Of a stretch of 64,000 nucleotides of DNA, positions 1-13,100 are shown in pieces; within the stretch, counting starts at the first letter, position 1, and every line of letters starts with the position of its first letter. This DNA is from Nereocystis luetkeana (taxonomy: Eukaryota > Sar > Phaeophyceae > Laminariales > Laminariaceae). Both the position numbers and the translations under genes were made by a program. Under the pieces are notes generated by a model. That model was given only the letters and a program-made list of their open reading frames with translations. It was not told the origin of the DNA and ran no database searches. Where the stretch lies: positions 5,505,858 to 5,569,857 of the forward strand of contig JARUPZ010000020.1 in NCBI GenBank assembly GCA_031213475.1. The letters run 5' to 3'.

Positions 1-91
1 CTCTCTCCTTCCAACTCGTAACTCAGATCCGGAGTCACATAGCAGGCTCTTCTCCCCCCTTCCCGCTACGGTACGTGCCTTCATTTTTGCC
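1..91 (-). repeat. SINE family B, 3' fragment
   Basis: The first 91 bases are the reverse complement of the tail of the SINE at 33431-33735, sharing CACATAGCAGGCTCTTCT and CGGTACGTGCCTTCATTT. Only the 3' part is inside the window or survives. It lies in the intron before the first visible VTC exon. Confidence 0.75.
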
Positions 92-221
92 ATGCCCATC
101 GGCGTCGTACCGGATACGACATGCAAGAACAAAAAACGTTCAAAATATAAAATAATCCCCTGGTTTTGTTCCTTCGTTTGTTTGTTTCATGTTTTCCTTC
201 CCCCCCCCCCCCCGCCCCCAG

Positions 222-2883
222 GTGGCAGAAGTTAAGGCGATGCTTCTGCGTTACCTGCCCATCCTGGAGCTGCACGCCCCGACCCCTCCGCCAACCATCG
301 ACTTTTTCGAGAACATCGATGTGAGAAAAAAGAGAGAGAGCCATTCCTTTTTTCCCCCGTTTTTTCTGTGTTTTTTGTTTTTTCGGACTTTTTTGGGTCT
401 ACGTGCGAGTACGCGCCCGCTACTGTTGGTAATCATTAAAATAGAGCCGGCGCGACACTTGTGGTAACACAGAGCAGCAGCAGCAGCAGCAGCGTACTTT
501 TTTTCACAACACGACACAAACGATCCGACACTGAATCCAAGTGGTTTGTCCCCTAAAAATTGTATGTGCGTTTCCTTGACTCCCGTTTGGGTTTAATTTA
601 CTTGGAACTATTAATAGAGTGATGTATGTTCAGTATTTCAGCAATACTGCTGTGAGGGTGGAGGGACTACCGGCAAGTTTTTTTTCAAGTACCGGTCGAT
701 TACCGGTAAGTTTTTTTTCAACGATTAATACCGGTTTCGATGGGGGCGGAGGGGACTGCATTTTTGCCCTATTAAGTTATTAACCCTTTTAGAACCGCAG
801 TCCCGTTTTGGGGACACACTACTTAAGAGTTTGAGTGAAATGCCCCCAAAACGGGACTGCAGTGCTAAAAGGGTCAAAGCCTGCTTCGTTACGAGAGGGC
901 CGATACTGAGTTGTAGTATTGCATACTTCCGCACAGAGCGGTATCTACACCTGCAGCCCTACTGCTATACATAGCGGGGCCATAGTGAATAGGACCAAAT
1001 ATGGTTAGTAAAAATAGTCAAATATATAGGTTTTTGTGTTTACCGTAGGTCCTATTTACTATGGTCATCCGGAACAAAAGTGTTGAGTTTTGTTTGCCCG
1101 GCTCGCTTCGTACTCAGTCAGCCTGGGTTTCGGGTGCAACCCGTCCCTAGAATACCAAATACCAGGTTTAAAAATGGCGTATTAATAATTTACTTGTGTA
1201 CGTGATGCAATACATCTGCTTCCTCTTAAACCTGACACGGTCGGTTTTCGGCGCTTTCTGGTGCGCATTCTTCACTTCATTCACACTGCTGTGTTCTGGC
1301 TCGAACAAATCAGACCACGTGTAGTCAACCTCGTGTCGAATATCCGACCCCTTCCGGGGTGCTTTTGCTCGGTCACGTTGCATCTCAGTTTTTTTTTGGG
1401 GGGGGGGAGGGGTAGCCAGCCTCCTGTCCTTTTTTTTTGCTGGCTCGCACAAGCCCGGGTGGTCAGGTGCGGCCGATAAAAAAAAATGTCATCTTCCAGG
1501 AAACCGCGATTTGCCTCTACAGAAGCAGTGGTACAGTCAAATTATATGGTAGCCTTGACGCGTCCCTCAAAGGCCATATTTTCACGGGCTAGTATAATTG
1601 CACTGACCGATGGAGGCCGCTGGATCAAAGCCCACCGGGACTATAATATTTCTATTGAAAAGGTCAACCCGCTTTTTTTCGAGCAACCCGCGACACCTGC
1701 GGAACAACAGACAGTACGCAGCGAACCACCGCTGCTGCTGCTGCTGTATAACGTCAGCATCTCCTGTGGCACTTCGTCGTATTCTTCTTCCGTAGAAACA
1801 TTGTTTCGTACCACGTGTTACGTATACCATGCTGGACGGAAGTACACCCCACCTTGGGGAATCTGGATTTTCGGTATCATGTGGAGGTTGTCTGGTGTGG
1901 GACACCTCTGCTGTGCCTGACCGACCGGTGCTTAACCCCGTTTAGAGCCGCAGTCCCGTTTTGGGGGCAAACTACTTGGAGTTTGAGGGGGGTGTCCCCA
2001 CATTTGGGACTGCGGTTCTAAAAGGGTTACAACTACGAAGATGATCCAACCAGGACCACGGAGCGGCGCGGGAGGCCTCATCCAATCCAATGCTTCCAAT
2101 TAGATGAGATTCACGGTAGAGAGACAAGAGAAGGCGAGAAGAACAATAGGGCAGTGACGAGAAGAACGGACGACGGCTTGGACCGGAATGTCTTTCCCGG
2201 TCGGAGTGGGGTATTGTGAACTTCTTGATAAGCCTATATAGGGGCACTGCACCGGCTGTTGGGAATGACGACCCGCTCAATTTTTGGGCCGCGTGAGCAA
2301 CAGCGTGGTTTGTTCTCTCGCAATCCAGCGGCACTCTTGTTTGCGCTGTCTTTAGAACCACCAAGAGCAGCCACATGCCTGGCGCCTTGGGATCGGTTTT
2401 TGTAGCAGCAGCATGACGGCATGCCTGGTATCTCTTGGCGTGCCGTCTCATAAATCGGGGCATGGCCCACTCACCGCCTGCAGTACCTCTATTCTTACTA
2501 CCGCCACCTCCACTAATACTATTTAAATTACTGTTATGTTGCACAAAACGCTTCCCCCTTGGAACTCCCCCCCCCCCCCCCCCCTCCCACTTTTATTGTC
2601 GCTAGCCACTACTGTTGTGCGGTTCTTCCCACCTCTCCATTTCTCACACCCCGTACGTCATGTGCCTCTCTCTCTCTCTCCACGTCGGTCCGCTTCCAAA
2701 CCGTCCTCGCTCTCGCGATCCCTTCCCTTGCCTGATCGTTCTCATCGGTCGGTGTGGCGTCGACAATGATGGCGGTGCTGACGGGCTATTCGATTATGGA
2801 TGATGGTTGATGGTCGTGATGCTGATGCTGGTGCTGGTGCTGATGGGCTGTTTTGTGTCGCCCTGTGGTGCTGCTGGTTGGGT

Positions 2884-2977
<94 letters not shown>

Positions 2978-5900
2978 CTGGTTGTGATGGCTGTCGGGGT
3001 CGCCGGCGGTGGGGGTCGAACAGGACTACAGCATGACCTTGGGAGCGATCACCTCCCTCTACTTCGACTGCCCCGCCAACAATCTGCCACTCTACCACGA
3101 CCGGGTGGCGCTTAAGGAAGGGGCGAACCTTCTCCGCGTCCGATGGTGAGCACAGCTAGCACAGCACAGACGGCCCCCCACCCTCCCCGCCCCCCCCCCT
3201 CTGTTGCGCTTGAAGGAATGCCGCCAAGATATACTGTAGCAAAACTGGTTTAGTAAAAAGTGTGCGGGAGAATTACTAGTAAGATGGTAGGGCGAAACAA
3301 TCGCGTGCGGTGGTGAGCACAGCGAGGACCCCCCCCCCCACCCCCCACCCGCTCCTCCCTCCCTCCCTTCTGTTGGACTAGAAGGAATACCTGCAGGGTC
3401 TAGCGAAACGTGCACGCCATTTTCGCTGTCGGCAGGTGCGGTTGGCCGCAGCTATGGACCACGCCATCCTTCGCCTGTTGGGGGACCCCTTTGGGGACAA
3501 CGTTCCGCCGGCGCCACACCTCGCTATTTGTGCGCGTAAAAAAAGTTCGTCGCATATCATACTACAAACAGTAAAATCATTCAACACATGATACCAAATC
3601 ATTTCCAACGCGTGATACAAATCATCCACACATGATACAGATCGTTTACAACATATCTAAACCATTGATGAGATTGACATCATACCGCTCTTGTTCGGGG
3701 AACGTGGGGACCGTTTAGACCTTAATATAAAGACCGAGCGGTTCTTCTATTCCAGCCCACAAGTAAATGCTAAGTGACCGTTTTTAACGACAACGTATTT
3801 GGCAAAAACTTGCCGAAAACCTTTGCCAAAACAGCAAGTTTTCGGAAATTTGAATTTGCCAATTCAGCAAGTTTTTGGCCAAGACTTTTCATGGATGTTC
3901 CCCAAAGCCCTGCATTGGGATTTTTTTTTTGGAAATCCCAACTTTCCAAAAACTTGCTATTTTGGCAAAGAAGTTTTCACGGTGTCGTTAAAAACGGCCC
4001 TAAAATCAGATAAATTATTAATAGTATGATCACGTAAAAATCATGAAACAAGCATATGTTTTGACGCACGGCAGGTACGGACGACCGCAGCTAGACCACG
4101 CCATCCTGCAGGGTGCGCCCAGAGACAACGTTCCGCCGCCGCACCTCAAGGACTCCGAGTGCGCCTTCGTGGAACTGAAAACCCACCATGAGGCGTGGAC
4201 CGGAGACAAGAGCGTCAAGCGGCGCTTCAAGCTGCGAAACTCGGAGCTCGTCGGGGTAGGTGCCTGTTCGATTTTATTCGGGGGCGGGGGGGAGGGTTGC
4301 GGGTGCGGGTGGGGGGGGGGAGGGGACGTACTCCTTTGCTGCTAGCCTCAGTCGTTTGACCATTGACCACGCATCCTATTAGAGACGGCGGGGGGGAGGG
4401 GGGGGGGGTACTCTTTGTACCCGTGTCATGCATGGTCGTAGTCGTATGACAACCCTAATGGTATTTTTCACATTCTCCGGACGCGTGTGGAACCAGGTAA
4501 TTACGTATGTCAACCGAGTCGTCGTTCGTCAAACGATGCCCCCAAGCAAAAACCATGCCACTGTTTTCTTTTTAGAAAGACTAGAAACCAACCCACAGGA
4601 GAACTTAAGAATCCTTGCGTTGCTTTATCGCCCCCCAGCCCCCCGCCCTGCTCCCCGTTTTGAAAGGGATGCGTGGGCAATGGTCAAATGACTGAGGCAA
4701 GCAACAAGTGAGTACGCCCCCTGGCCACCGCCCCGTCCCCCGTCCCCTTCCCCCCCCCCCTACCCCCCAGTAGCGTTACGCTTACAATCGCGTCCAAAAA
4801 ACGAGCGCGCCTCTAAGCCTACCCCACCCCCCCCCTCTCAACCGATCTCTCACTGAAAAAAAGTTTTTCGAGGGTAGCAAGTCGGCGAAGATCGAGCTGG
4901 ACGAGGCGGAGGTGGCGGAGCTTCCTTCCCTGCGCGGCCCGCCCAGTCGCCCCCCTGGCGGAGCGGCTGCCGGTGCCAGTGCGCCGCCGCCGCAGCCAGA
5001 TGAGAAGACGGCTAAGACGCGCAAGACGCTGATAGAAAAGCTGGCCCTGGCGCAGGAGGTGCAGAGGCTCGTCCTGGAAAAGCGCATCAGGCCCCTGTTG
5101 ATCACGGAGGTGGGTGGTGGTGGTTTATGGATGTAGGGGGGAGGGGGGGGGGGGGGAGAGGGGTGCTCATGTCGTGCATGGCCGTAGTCACATGGTATTT
5201 TGACTGTAGACCCTCGCATCCCTACAATGCCAGGACGGAGCACGTCGTTTTTTCACCCACCAGGGAAGACGTTGCTTGCACCAAGGTTTGGGTGGAGCGG
5301 GGTTTTTTTTTTGGGGGGGGGGGGAAGGGGGGGGGGGGGGGGGTCCATATACAAAACAAAAGAAACAAGTTTTTTTATTGCATGTTTTGTGTTTGTTCGT
5401 CGTTCATTTACCACCCCACCGCCCTCATTTCACCTCCTCGAAACGAAACGAACCTATCGCCGAAACTTGAACAAAAACTTCTTTTTTTTTCCTTCCCTCC
5501 CTTCCTAACACCTCCCTTTCCCCGCTGTCCCCTGTCCCCTGTGCCCTGTCCCCTCCTTCCACCTGTCTTCCCCTTCCCGCACGAAACGGAAACGGAAACG
5601 AGTAGGTGCACCGAACGGCCTTCCAGCTCTCGTCTAGCAACGAGGTGCGGGTGACGCTGGACGCCCCTCTGGTCGGTTTCGCCATCCCGCCTCCCGGGGG
5701 CGACGCGAGGAATCGTCGGGGGTCGAACGCCCCCCTGGCCGACAAGACGTTCTGGGACTCGTTCCTCGGGCGCGGGCTGTCCCAGCCGAGAGACGGCGAG
5801 GAGTACCACAAGCCTTTTCCGTTCGCCGTCCTGGAGCTCAAGGTGTGCTTCCAACTTTTTTTTTGTATTTTTGTTTGTGTGTAACCGGTAAAACCCCTAT

Positions 5901-7126
5901 TTGAAGTGGGGGGCCCCCACTTTTAGGACCCCTGCTGCATGCATGCAGTCCCTCTGTGGGGACAACAACAAACAACAAAAAACACGTGGAGTTTTATTTA
6001 GACTCAGGTGTATATAGCGTGTGTTTAACGGTAGTGCGGTGGAAAATAAAGGTTGTACCTTACATGGTACCAGCCAGGTTACCAGTTTTTTTAACCTGGG
6101 GACTGTTGCGGGACGTGACCCCAGCCTGCGGGCCGGGCCGGGTCGGGGAGTTTTTTTTTTTTCATCTCACGGGTCGGGTACGCGTAGTTCGATCGGGTCA
6201 GGAGGTTTTCAAGGTCTCTCACGGCCCGGGTCGGGTCGGGTTGCCCTTCCGCTGGGCATGGCCCGACCAGACCGTACCCGCGAACTTTGACCCGGCCCGT
6301 GAAACGTGCATGGTTTTTAGGCCTCTGGCTGCCTGCAGATATGGCACACATGGGACAGATCAGATCAGATAGATCATACCCCAGCTTGATGGTCTAGATC
6401 GTTCGGGGAAGGTGTACATCGCTAGCCCTGATCTGTGCGAGGCCTAGTGCTGTAGCTTGTGTTGGCGGGGGTGGGAGGCGTATGTTCCGCATGGTCTATC
6501 GTAACAAGGGTGTTCATGGGTTGAATCTGTTCCTTGCTTACACAGATCTGCATAGCATGTCATGCCGGCACGTTAGGATCTAGATGATCTGTATAAAAAG
6601 GAAGACCTATCTGTAGGTGGTCTTTCTGCAGATGATATATCTGTACGTAGATTATCTATCTGTAGATAGTCTAGATAGACCATCTACAGATGGTCTTATC
6701 TGTAGGTGATCTTGTACATAGAGTATCTATCTGTAGAAAGACCATCTGTAGATGGTCTAGACCATCTGTAGATAGTCTAGATAGAAGGTCTATCTGTAGG
6801 TGATCTTGTACATAGATTATCTATCTGTAGATAGACCAACTGTAGATAGTCTAGATAGACCATCTACAGATGGTCTATGGTCTATCTGTAGGTGATCTGT
6901 CTGTCCGACACGTGACAAACCTTGACCGCGTCTCTCTTACCCCACCGCCCTCCATCCGCGTGTCACGGTAAAACAGCTCCAGGGAGACCCCCCCCCGTGG
7001 GTGGCAGGGCTGGTCAAGGTCTGGAACGATTGTGGCTACATCCGGTGCATAGAGAAGTACTCCAAGTACCAGCACATCGTCAACCACGCCGTCGCGAGAA
7101 ATCCGAACGCTTTGGCGCCTGTTCCG
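222..7126 (+). CDS. VTC4: VTC tunnel (polymerase) domain exons 1-6
   Basis: Six exons (222-320, 3024-3145, 4075-4255, 4864-5109, 5606-5842, 6977-7126) encode about 345 residues. Seen in order: EVKAMLLRYLPIL; SLYFDCPANNLPLYHDR; a Trp codon split across the 3145/4075 junction giving RVRWYG; AFVELKTHHEAWTGDKSVK; an Ala/Pro-rich insert then RIRPLLITE; HRTAFQLSS and VRVTLDAPL; PFAVLELK; PPPWV and IEKYSKYQH. In yeast Vtc4 the Arg pair in RLRWYG, the Lys residues of the ERKTH and EKSVK segments, the Arg residues of the NRTAFQ and RVRISLD segments, and the Glu of AVLEVK line the catalytic tunnel. Each has a matching residue here, so the enzyme should be active; this is inference from family knowledge. 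Compared with yeast there are extra Gly/Pro-rich inserts in exons 4 and 5. Confidence 0.9.
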
Positions 7127-10100
7127 GTGAGTGGGGGGGGCGGGACGGGACGGGACGGGGGGGAGGTGTGCTCATGCCATATGCCGTGCATGGGCCGTGT
7201 GCAGGAAGGGTCCCTCTATATTGCTGGTTTAATTGCGCCGGTGTCCGATATAATGCCGGTTTGGAATCGCTGGGCACCAGTGTGGCGGTGCGCGGAATAT
7301 TGCCGGTTTCTGCTGTGTATTGTGCCGGTGTAGCATCGGCCTGGCACGTACCCGCGATATAGAGGGACCGACACTACTGCTGTAAAATGATCGTTATGCC
7401 CGTACGCCTCTCGCATCGCTACAATGCCTGGCCGGAGCACGTCGGGGCTCGACCAATCGTGGGGGGGGGGGAAGGGGCCTGGGGGGAGAGTGGGGGGGGT
7501 GGCGTGCTCGTTTGTTGCTTACCTTGGGGCGCGCATCCCTTTCGAGACGGGAGGGGGGGGGGGGGGGGGGCAGCGATAGGAGGGGGGGAAGAGAGATGGG
7601 AACAAAGCGAACGGAGAGAGGGAGGGGGAGAAGAAGACAGGCAGGACGGGGATTCAGGGGGTTTTCCACGAATATTCATACTGCATTTTTTTTTCACCCG
7701 GTGCCCGGTACCAAGTATCCCACCGTATGTCGGGACTGAGAGAAGGGACACGATTGTTTTTATTCACATATTTTACCGGGGGGCCATAGTATATAGGACC
7801 AAGTATTGTTAGTAAAAAATAGGAAAACATAAATGTTTTTTGTGTGTACCGTAGGTCTTATTTACTGTGGTCCCCTGTAATAGCAGGAAGTTGGAACCAG
7901 GTATACCTCAATATAGGTATACATGGTCTACAATGTGTCCCCTCCGGGATGGTCCTTGACTTGAAGTCATCCCGGGCGGTGTCGCAAGCTGAAAAGAGGA
8001 GAGAAAGCAGCAGGCAGCAGGCGTTCAATCCTCGTGCCAACTACCACAGTAGTCGTACGTGTCGCAAGCTGAAAAGGGGAGAGAAAGCAGCAGGCAGCAG
8101 GCGTTCGTTCCTCGTGCCAGCTGCTACAGTAGTCGTACGTTTGCCACCGGGCGAGATCGAATGAGCGTGAAAAACTTTCAAAAAGCTAAAAAAAAAAACA
8201 ATTTGAATACGCAGCCACTTCGCAAGCAACCGGGCAAGCAACACACACCATTACCAGCTTCTTCTTTTTTTTTTTTTCAAAGAGGAAGAGAGACGGGAAA
8301 TTTAGTTTCCCCCTCCTCCTTGCTAAAGTCGACGCGCGTTTTTGGCCGCTGGAATAGCGTGGGGAGGAATCTTTTGGCGCTAGCAAATGGGTCACAAGCT
8401 ATATATATATAGGGGAAGCGAGGGCCAGGAACTGGCTGAAACACTAGACAAAGGGTTAGCAAATGGGTCACAAGCTATATATAGGGGAAGCGAGGGCCAG
8501 GAACTGGCTGAAACACTAGACAAAAAGGGTTGTTGTATATTTCGTATAAGGGATACCAAGATACGAGGATTAATATGTTTTCCTGTTGTATTATATGAGA
8601 AGACAAAAATACAAGGGCTCAAAACCTTTTAGGACCGCAGTCCCGCTTTTGGGGGGCAGCCCAGTCAAATTATAAGTACTTCGTCCCCAAAACGGGGCTG
8701 CGGTTCTAAAAGGGTGGAGATAACGAGGGCTATATGGTAAAAAATCGTTCAGACAAGGCAAGAGGCAAAATACGTCGAGATTCTGGGAAGACGACAAGAG
8801 GCGACGCACGCAGAGCCACCGCCTTACGAATTACTAAACTCTTGGATCTGAATCTTGCAGTGGCCGAAGAAAAGCCACGCTCGCACGCCCAAGCACTGTA
8901 TTCCACCGCACAAGCTTGGAAGCTCTTGGGAAGACTGACTGGCCTTCTCGCTGTCTCCGCGGCCGCGTTATTTTCACGTACGGCAGTGTGGTGTTCGATT
9001 TTCGTTTTTTGTTTTTGTTTTGTTGAAGCGTATAACTTGAGGGGTGGCTGGTATCTTTACAATATATATATATATTTATATATTTATATATTTATAGGTT
9101 ACTAGAGATAATGTACCGCTGGCCTTAGACGCACTCACGACAAAACATATTACGCAGCCTTCGAATCTGAGTGTCGACCACTCGATCGATCGATCGATCG
9201 ATCGCTCATCTCACAGCGGACGTATTTTGTACCCTGGTACCTGGTACTATTTTTTTTGTATTTCTGAGGCCCGAAACACGTCCGCCGATCATACCTCTCA
9301 GGAGGAGAAACAGAAGCCGCGGAAGGTTTCCAAGAAGCACATCAAGCTGGACGAGCAGAATTCTAGGGCAAAGGTTTCCCAGGACGACGGGTACCACGTC
9401 AAGCTTCGCAAGGTGAGGAAACACCCTCTTTTTTCGTTTTTTTGTTCCCCCACGGATCCGGCCGGTTCTCGGTTTTTGGTTTAACTAAAAAAAGGTTTGA
9501 GTCGGGTCTGTTGAGTTCATACTCGTAGTGCGGTTGGACTTTTGGTAAAGTGCGGCCATCTTCTGTTGAGTAGACCCAGTTCGGTTTGATGCGGCCGGGT
9601 TCGGTTGAGTTCGGTTCGGTTCGTTTCGATGCAATCCGTTTCGGGCGGGTTCGGTCAGGTCCGGTTCGTTTCAGTCCGCTCTACGTATGCAGGCAGTGCC
9701 CCGCCGCGACGGGGAACTCCCTCGGCGCCTTGGTTCCTCGGGGAAGAGTGAGCGGCATCCCCCCCCCCCCTGCGTTTCCCTCCCCCCTTCGTAACTACAT
9801 GTGTGGCATCTAAAGAGAGCCCTTGCGGCGTTGATGACTCCATTTTTCGTGTGAAAGGCTGAATAGGCTCTACTCACTCACGTTGGTAGTGTCCTCGCCC
9901 TGCCCCGCTCCTCATCTGAACTTTTTTACATTTGACAACATGATCACCACCGTCACCACACCACCGAAACAACCAAAAACGACCACCGGCACGATACCAC
10001 CACCTCTCCTCCCCCCCCCCTCCCACCCGCATCACCCCACCCCCGCTTACAACCTCCACCACCACCATCATCACCACCCTCCTCCTCCTCCTCCTCCCCA

Positions 10101-13100
10101 GGTGCCCGTCTGGTTCACCGCGCTGGAGACGCACGGACCGTTCCCCGGCCCGCCGCCCGCGCGCAATGCGGACGCCTATCTCGGAGAGGACCACGGGAAC
10201 ATGGGGGGCGGAGGGGTGAGCAGCCCGCGCAGCGTCTACGGCGGGAGCAACCTGAGCTTCACCAAGATGGCGCACAATGCACGATCGCCCGCCCGCGCCG
10301 GCGCCGCGGGGAGCACGAACGGCGGCCACAGGAGGATGCCCTCGGACGTTAGCGTGAAGTCGGGGCTCGGGTTGAACAGGACCGGGGGGACGGCCGCGAT
10401 GCGCTCGAACCAGGGGACGTGAGTGGTGGGGTCCGGGGTGGGGTGGGACGGGGTAGGGGCGGCGGCGGGGTGTGGGTTGGGCGTGTACCCATTTTGTTGC
10501 ATGCCTTGAGTCTTTTATTTGACCCATTTACGGCGCATCCCTTTCGAGACGGAGGGAGCACCGTTCCTACTCCTACGCGTAACGGAGACACCCCCCGGCA
10601 TTTGGACGCTCATAAAAAACTTTTTTGCCGGTCTCATCCTCTTCTTGTTTTGCCGCCTGTGGCCACTCTCTTATCTCCTAGGATAGCGATCGTCTTCTCG
10701 CTGCCATCTACAGGAGTGTACCGGACGGGGGGGGGGGGGGGGCGGGGGGGGGGGTACTCATATCGTGCATGGCCGTAGTCGTATGACCTTAGACCCTCGC
10801 ATCCCTACAATGCCGGGACGCATCGCACGTCGCGTTGGAGGAGGGGGAGGTGGGCCGCGCTTGGTTGGTGTGGTTCGGTTTTTGGGGGTTGTGTTGTTTT
10901 CTCTCGCGTTGTTGCTTTGCTTGCATCCAGCATGGAAGAAAGGAAGGAAGGAAGGAAGTCCCACCGGTGTGCAGCTGCAACATTTACAACCCCTGCGTTA
11001 CAGGCCGCGTTCCAGCCCACTTCATCCCTGAGAGCCTCATGGCTATAAGACCTACCGACTGCTCTAAAGACGTGCCTACGGTTTGGTAGTGCCATGCGTG
11101 TTTCACAACCAAGCATCTCACTTTCTTTCCTGTAACCAGTAAGTACTCTTGTAAACTTATCTACCTTTTTTTTTGCCGTACATGGCGCCATGTTTCTTTT
11201 TTTTTTCCCCAACCATCGAACCTCTTATCCTATCAAGTACACCCGGCATTTTTTTGGTGCCATGTTTTTTCGTTTTTTCGTTTTTTTTTTTTTTTTTTCC
11301 ATTCAAGAAGCCTCGACCTTTTTTTCTCAACACGCACACCCGTTTTTTGGTGTGCTTGTTGCTTGTTTCCCAATCGAGAAGCCTCCATATTTTCCACATT
11401 TTCCACACCACTACACGCCTGTTTTTATCTGGTCCACATGGTTTTTTGTTCTTTCTTTTTTGTTTCTTTCTTTTTCTGCTCTTTCCTGTGCCGTGCTTGT
11501 TTCCCAATCGACAAGCCTCCCGAGCCTCTACATTTTCCAAACCAGTGTATACCTGGTACGCCTGCTTTTCGTCCACTTTTTTTTTTTTTTTTTTTCCCCC
11601 TCTTAATTTCTTTTCTTTTCTTTTGTTTTCTGCTCTTTTCTCTGATGTCGCTTGGTGCTCGCCAGTGGCGGGGGAAGCAAGACTCCGAAAGGTGGGAAGT
11701 TCCTGCAGAGACAGCTTTCCCTCCGCAGCTTCCAGCAGACGGTCAAGAACCACGCCAACACCATCAACAAGGCATCCAACGTGAAGTGAGTTTTGTCAGT
11801 TAATATCCGCTCCAGTTCGTCGAAGAAAGATGAAAGGTATAGGAGTAGGACGGCTTTGGTGTTGTGTTTCTGATCGGTTTTGTTCGTTGTGCTTCTAACG
11901 GATTTGTTGATGTGTTTCTAACGACTTTGTTGTTGGGCTTCTAACGACTCTGTTGTTGGGTTTCTAAGGGCGTTCTTGATATTTTTCTAACGGCTTTGTT
12001 GTTTTGTTCGTATCCGCTTTGGTTGTTTGGGTGACGATTTAGTTTTTTTGTGTTTCCAACTGCTTTGTTGTGCTGTTCACAGCCTCGCTGTTGTGCCTCT
12101 AACGGTGTCGTTGTTGCGCTTCTAACAGCCTTGCTGTTGTGCTTCCAACGGCTCGGTCGCTGTGTTCCTAACTAACGGCTCCGTTGCTGTGATTCTACCA
12201 GCCTTACTGTTGTGTTTCTAACGGCTTTGCTGTGGCGTTCCCGTCCGTTTGCTATCGTGCTCATGATTACTTGCTGTCGAGCTTAGGGTGGAGCCGAAGA
12301 CTTTTTTCGCGAACGAGCGGACGTTCATCCAGTGGATTTCCGCCGCGGTGTTCGTGTGAGTTTTAATACAGTATTAAAAGTGGTACATACTGCAGTATTA
12401 AAAGCGGTCCCTCGACAGCAAGTGCAGGCTTGTCCGCTCTATTGCCTAAGATCGTCTCACTATTACTACTTGCTGCCATATTACTATCACGGGGGACCAT
12501 ATTAAACACCAGGTAGGACCTACGGTAAACACAAAAACCTATATATTTCGCTATTTTTACTGTTGATAACAATATTTGGTCCTATTTACTACCATATGTA
12601 TGGTCCCCCGTAATAGTAGTCCTCTATGGTAACGCTTGGCTACGGTAGTGCCCGGTATTTAGTTCGTAATGCCTGTGGAATCGCGTTGGCACAGATGGGA
12701 GTAGCCAGTGTGGCGGTGTGCGGAGTAGTTAGTGCAGGTTGCCGGTATTGTTGCCTGGCGCATCCATTCCAGTACTGTTAGAGAGGGACCACTGCGCGTA
12801 CTGCGCCATTTTTTATCGCGCAGGTGTATACTTCGTACGAGCGTAACTCCTCCATAACAGTAGAAGTGATGATTTTCTCTGATGGTGATGTTCGCCTTCG
12901 TTCTGGGCATATTTATTTATGAGTGATCAACGTTGAGTGATGAACGCTGAGTGATCAACGTTGAGTGATCAACGCTGTCAACGTTTTGAGTGATGAACGC
13001 TGAGTGATCAACGTTGAGTGATCAACGCTGTCAACGTTGAGTGATGAACGCTGAGTGATCAACGTTGAGTGATCAACGCTGTCAACGTTGAGTGATCAAC

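Noticed and set aside
1486..1920. 144-codon plus-strand ORF
   Set aside because: Lies in VTC intron 1, no family motif, overlaps an equally long frame on the other strand.
2742..3115. Poly-Lys and poly-Phe frames
   Set aside because: Translation of the 93-T run.
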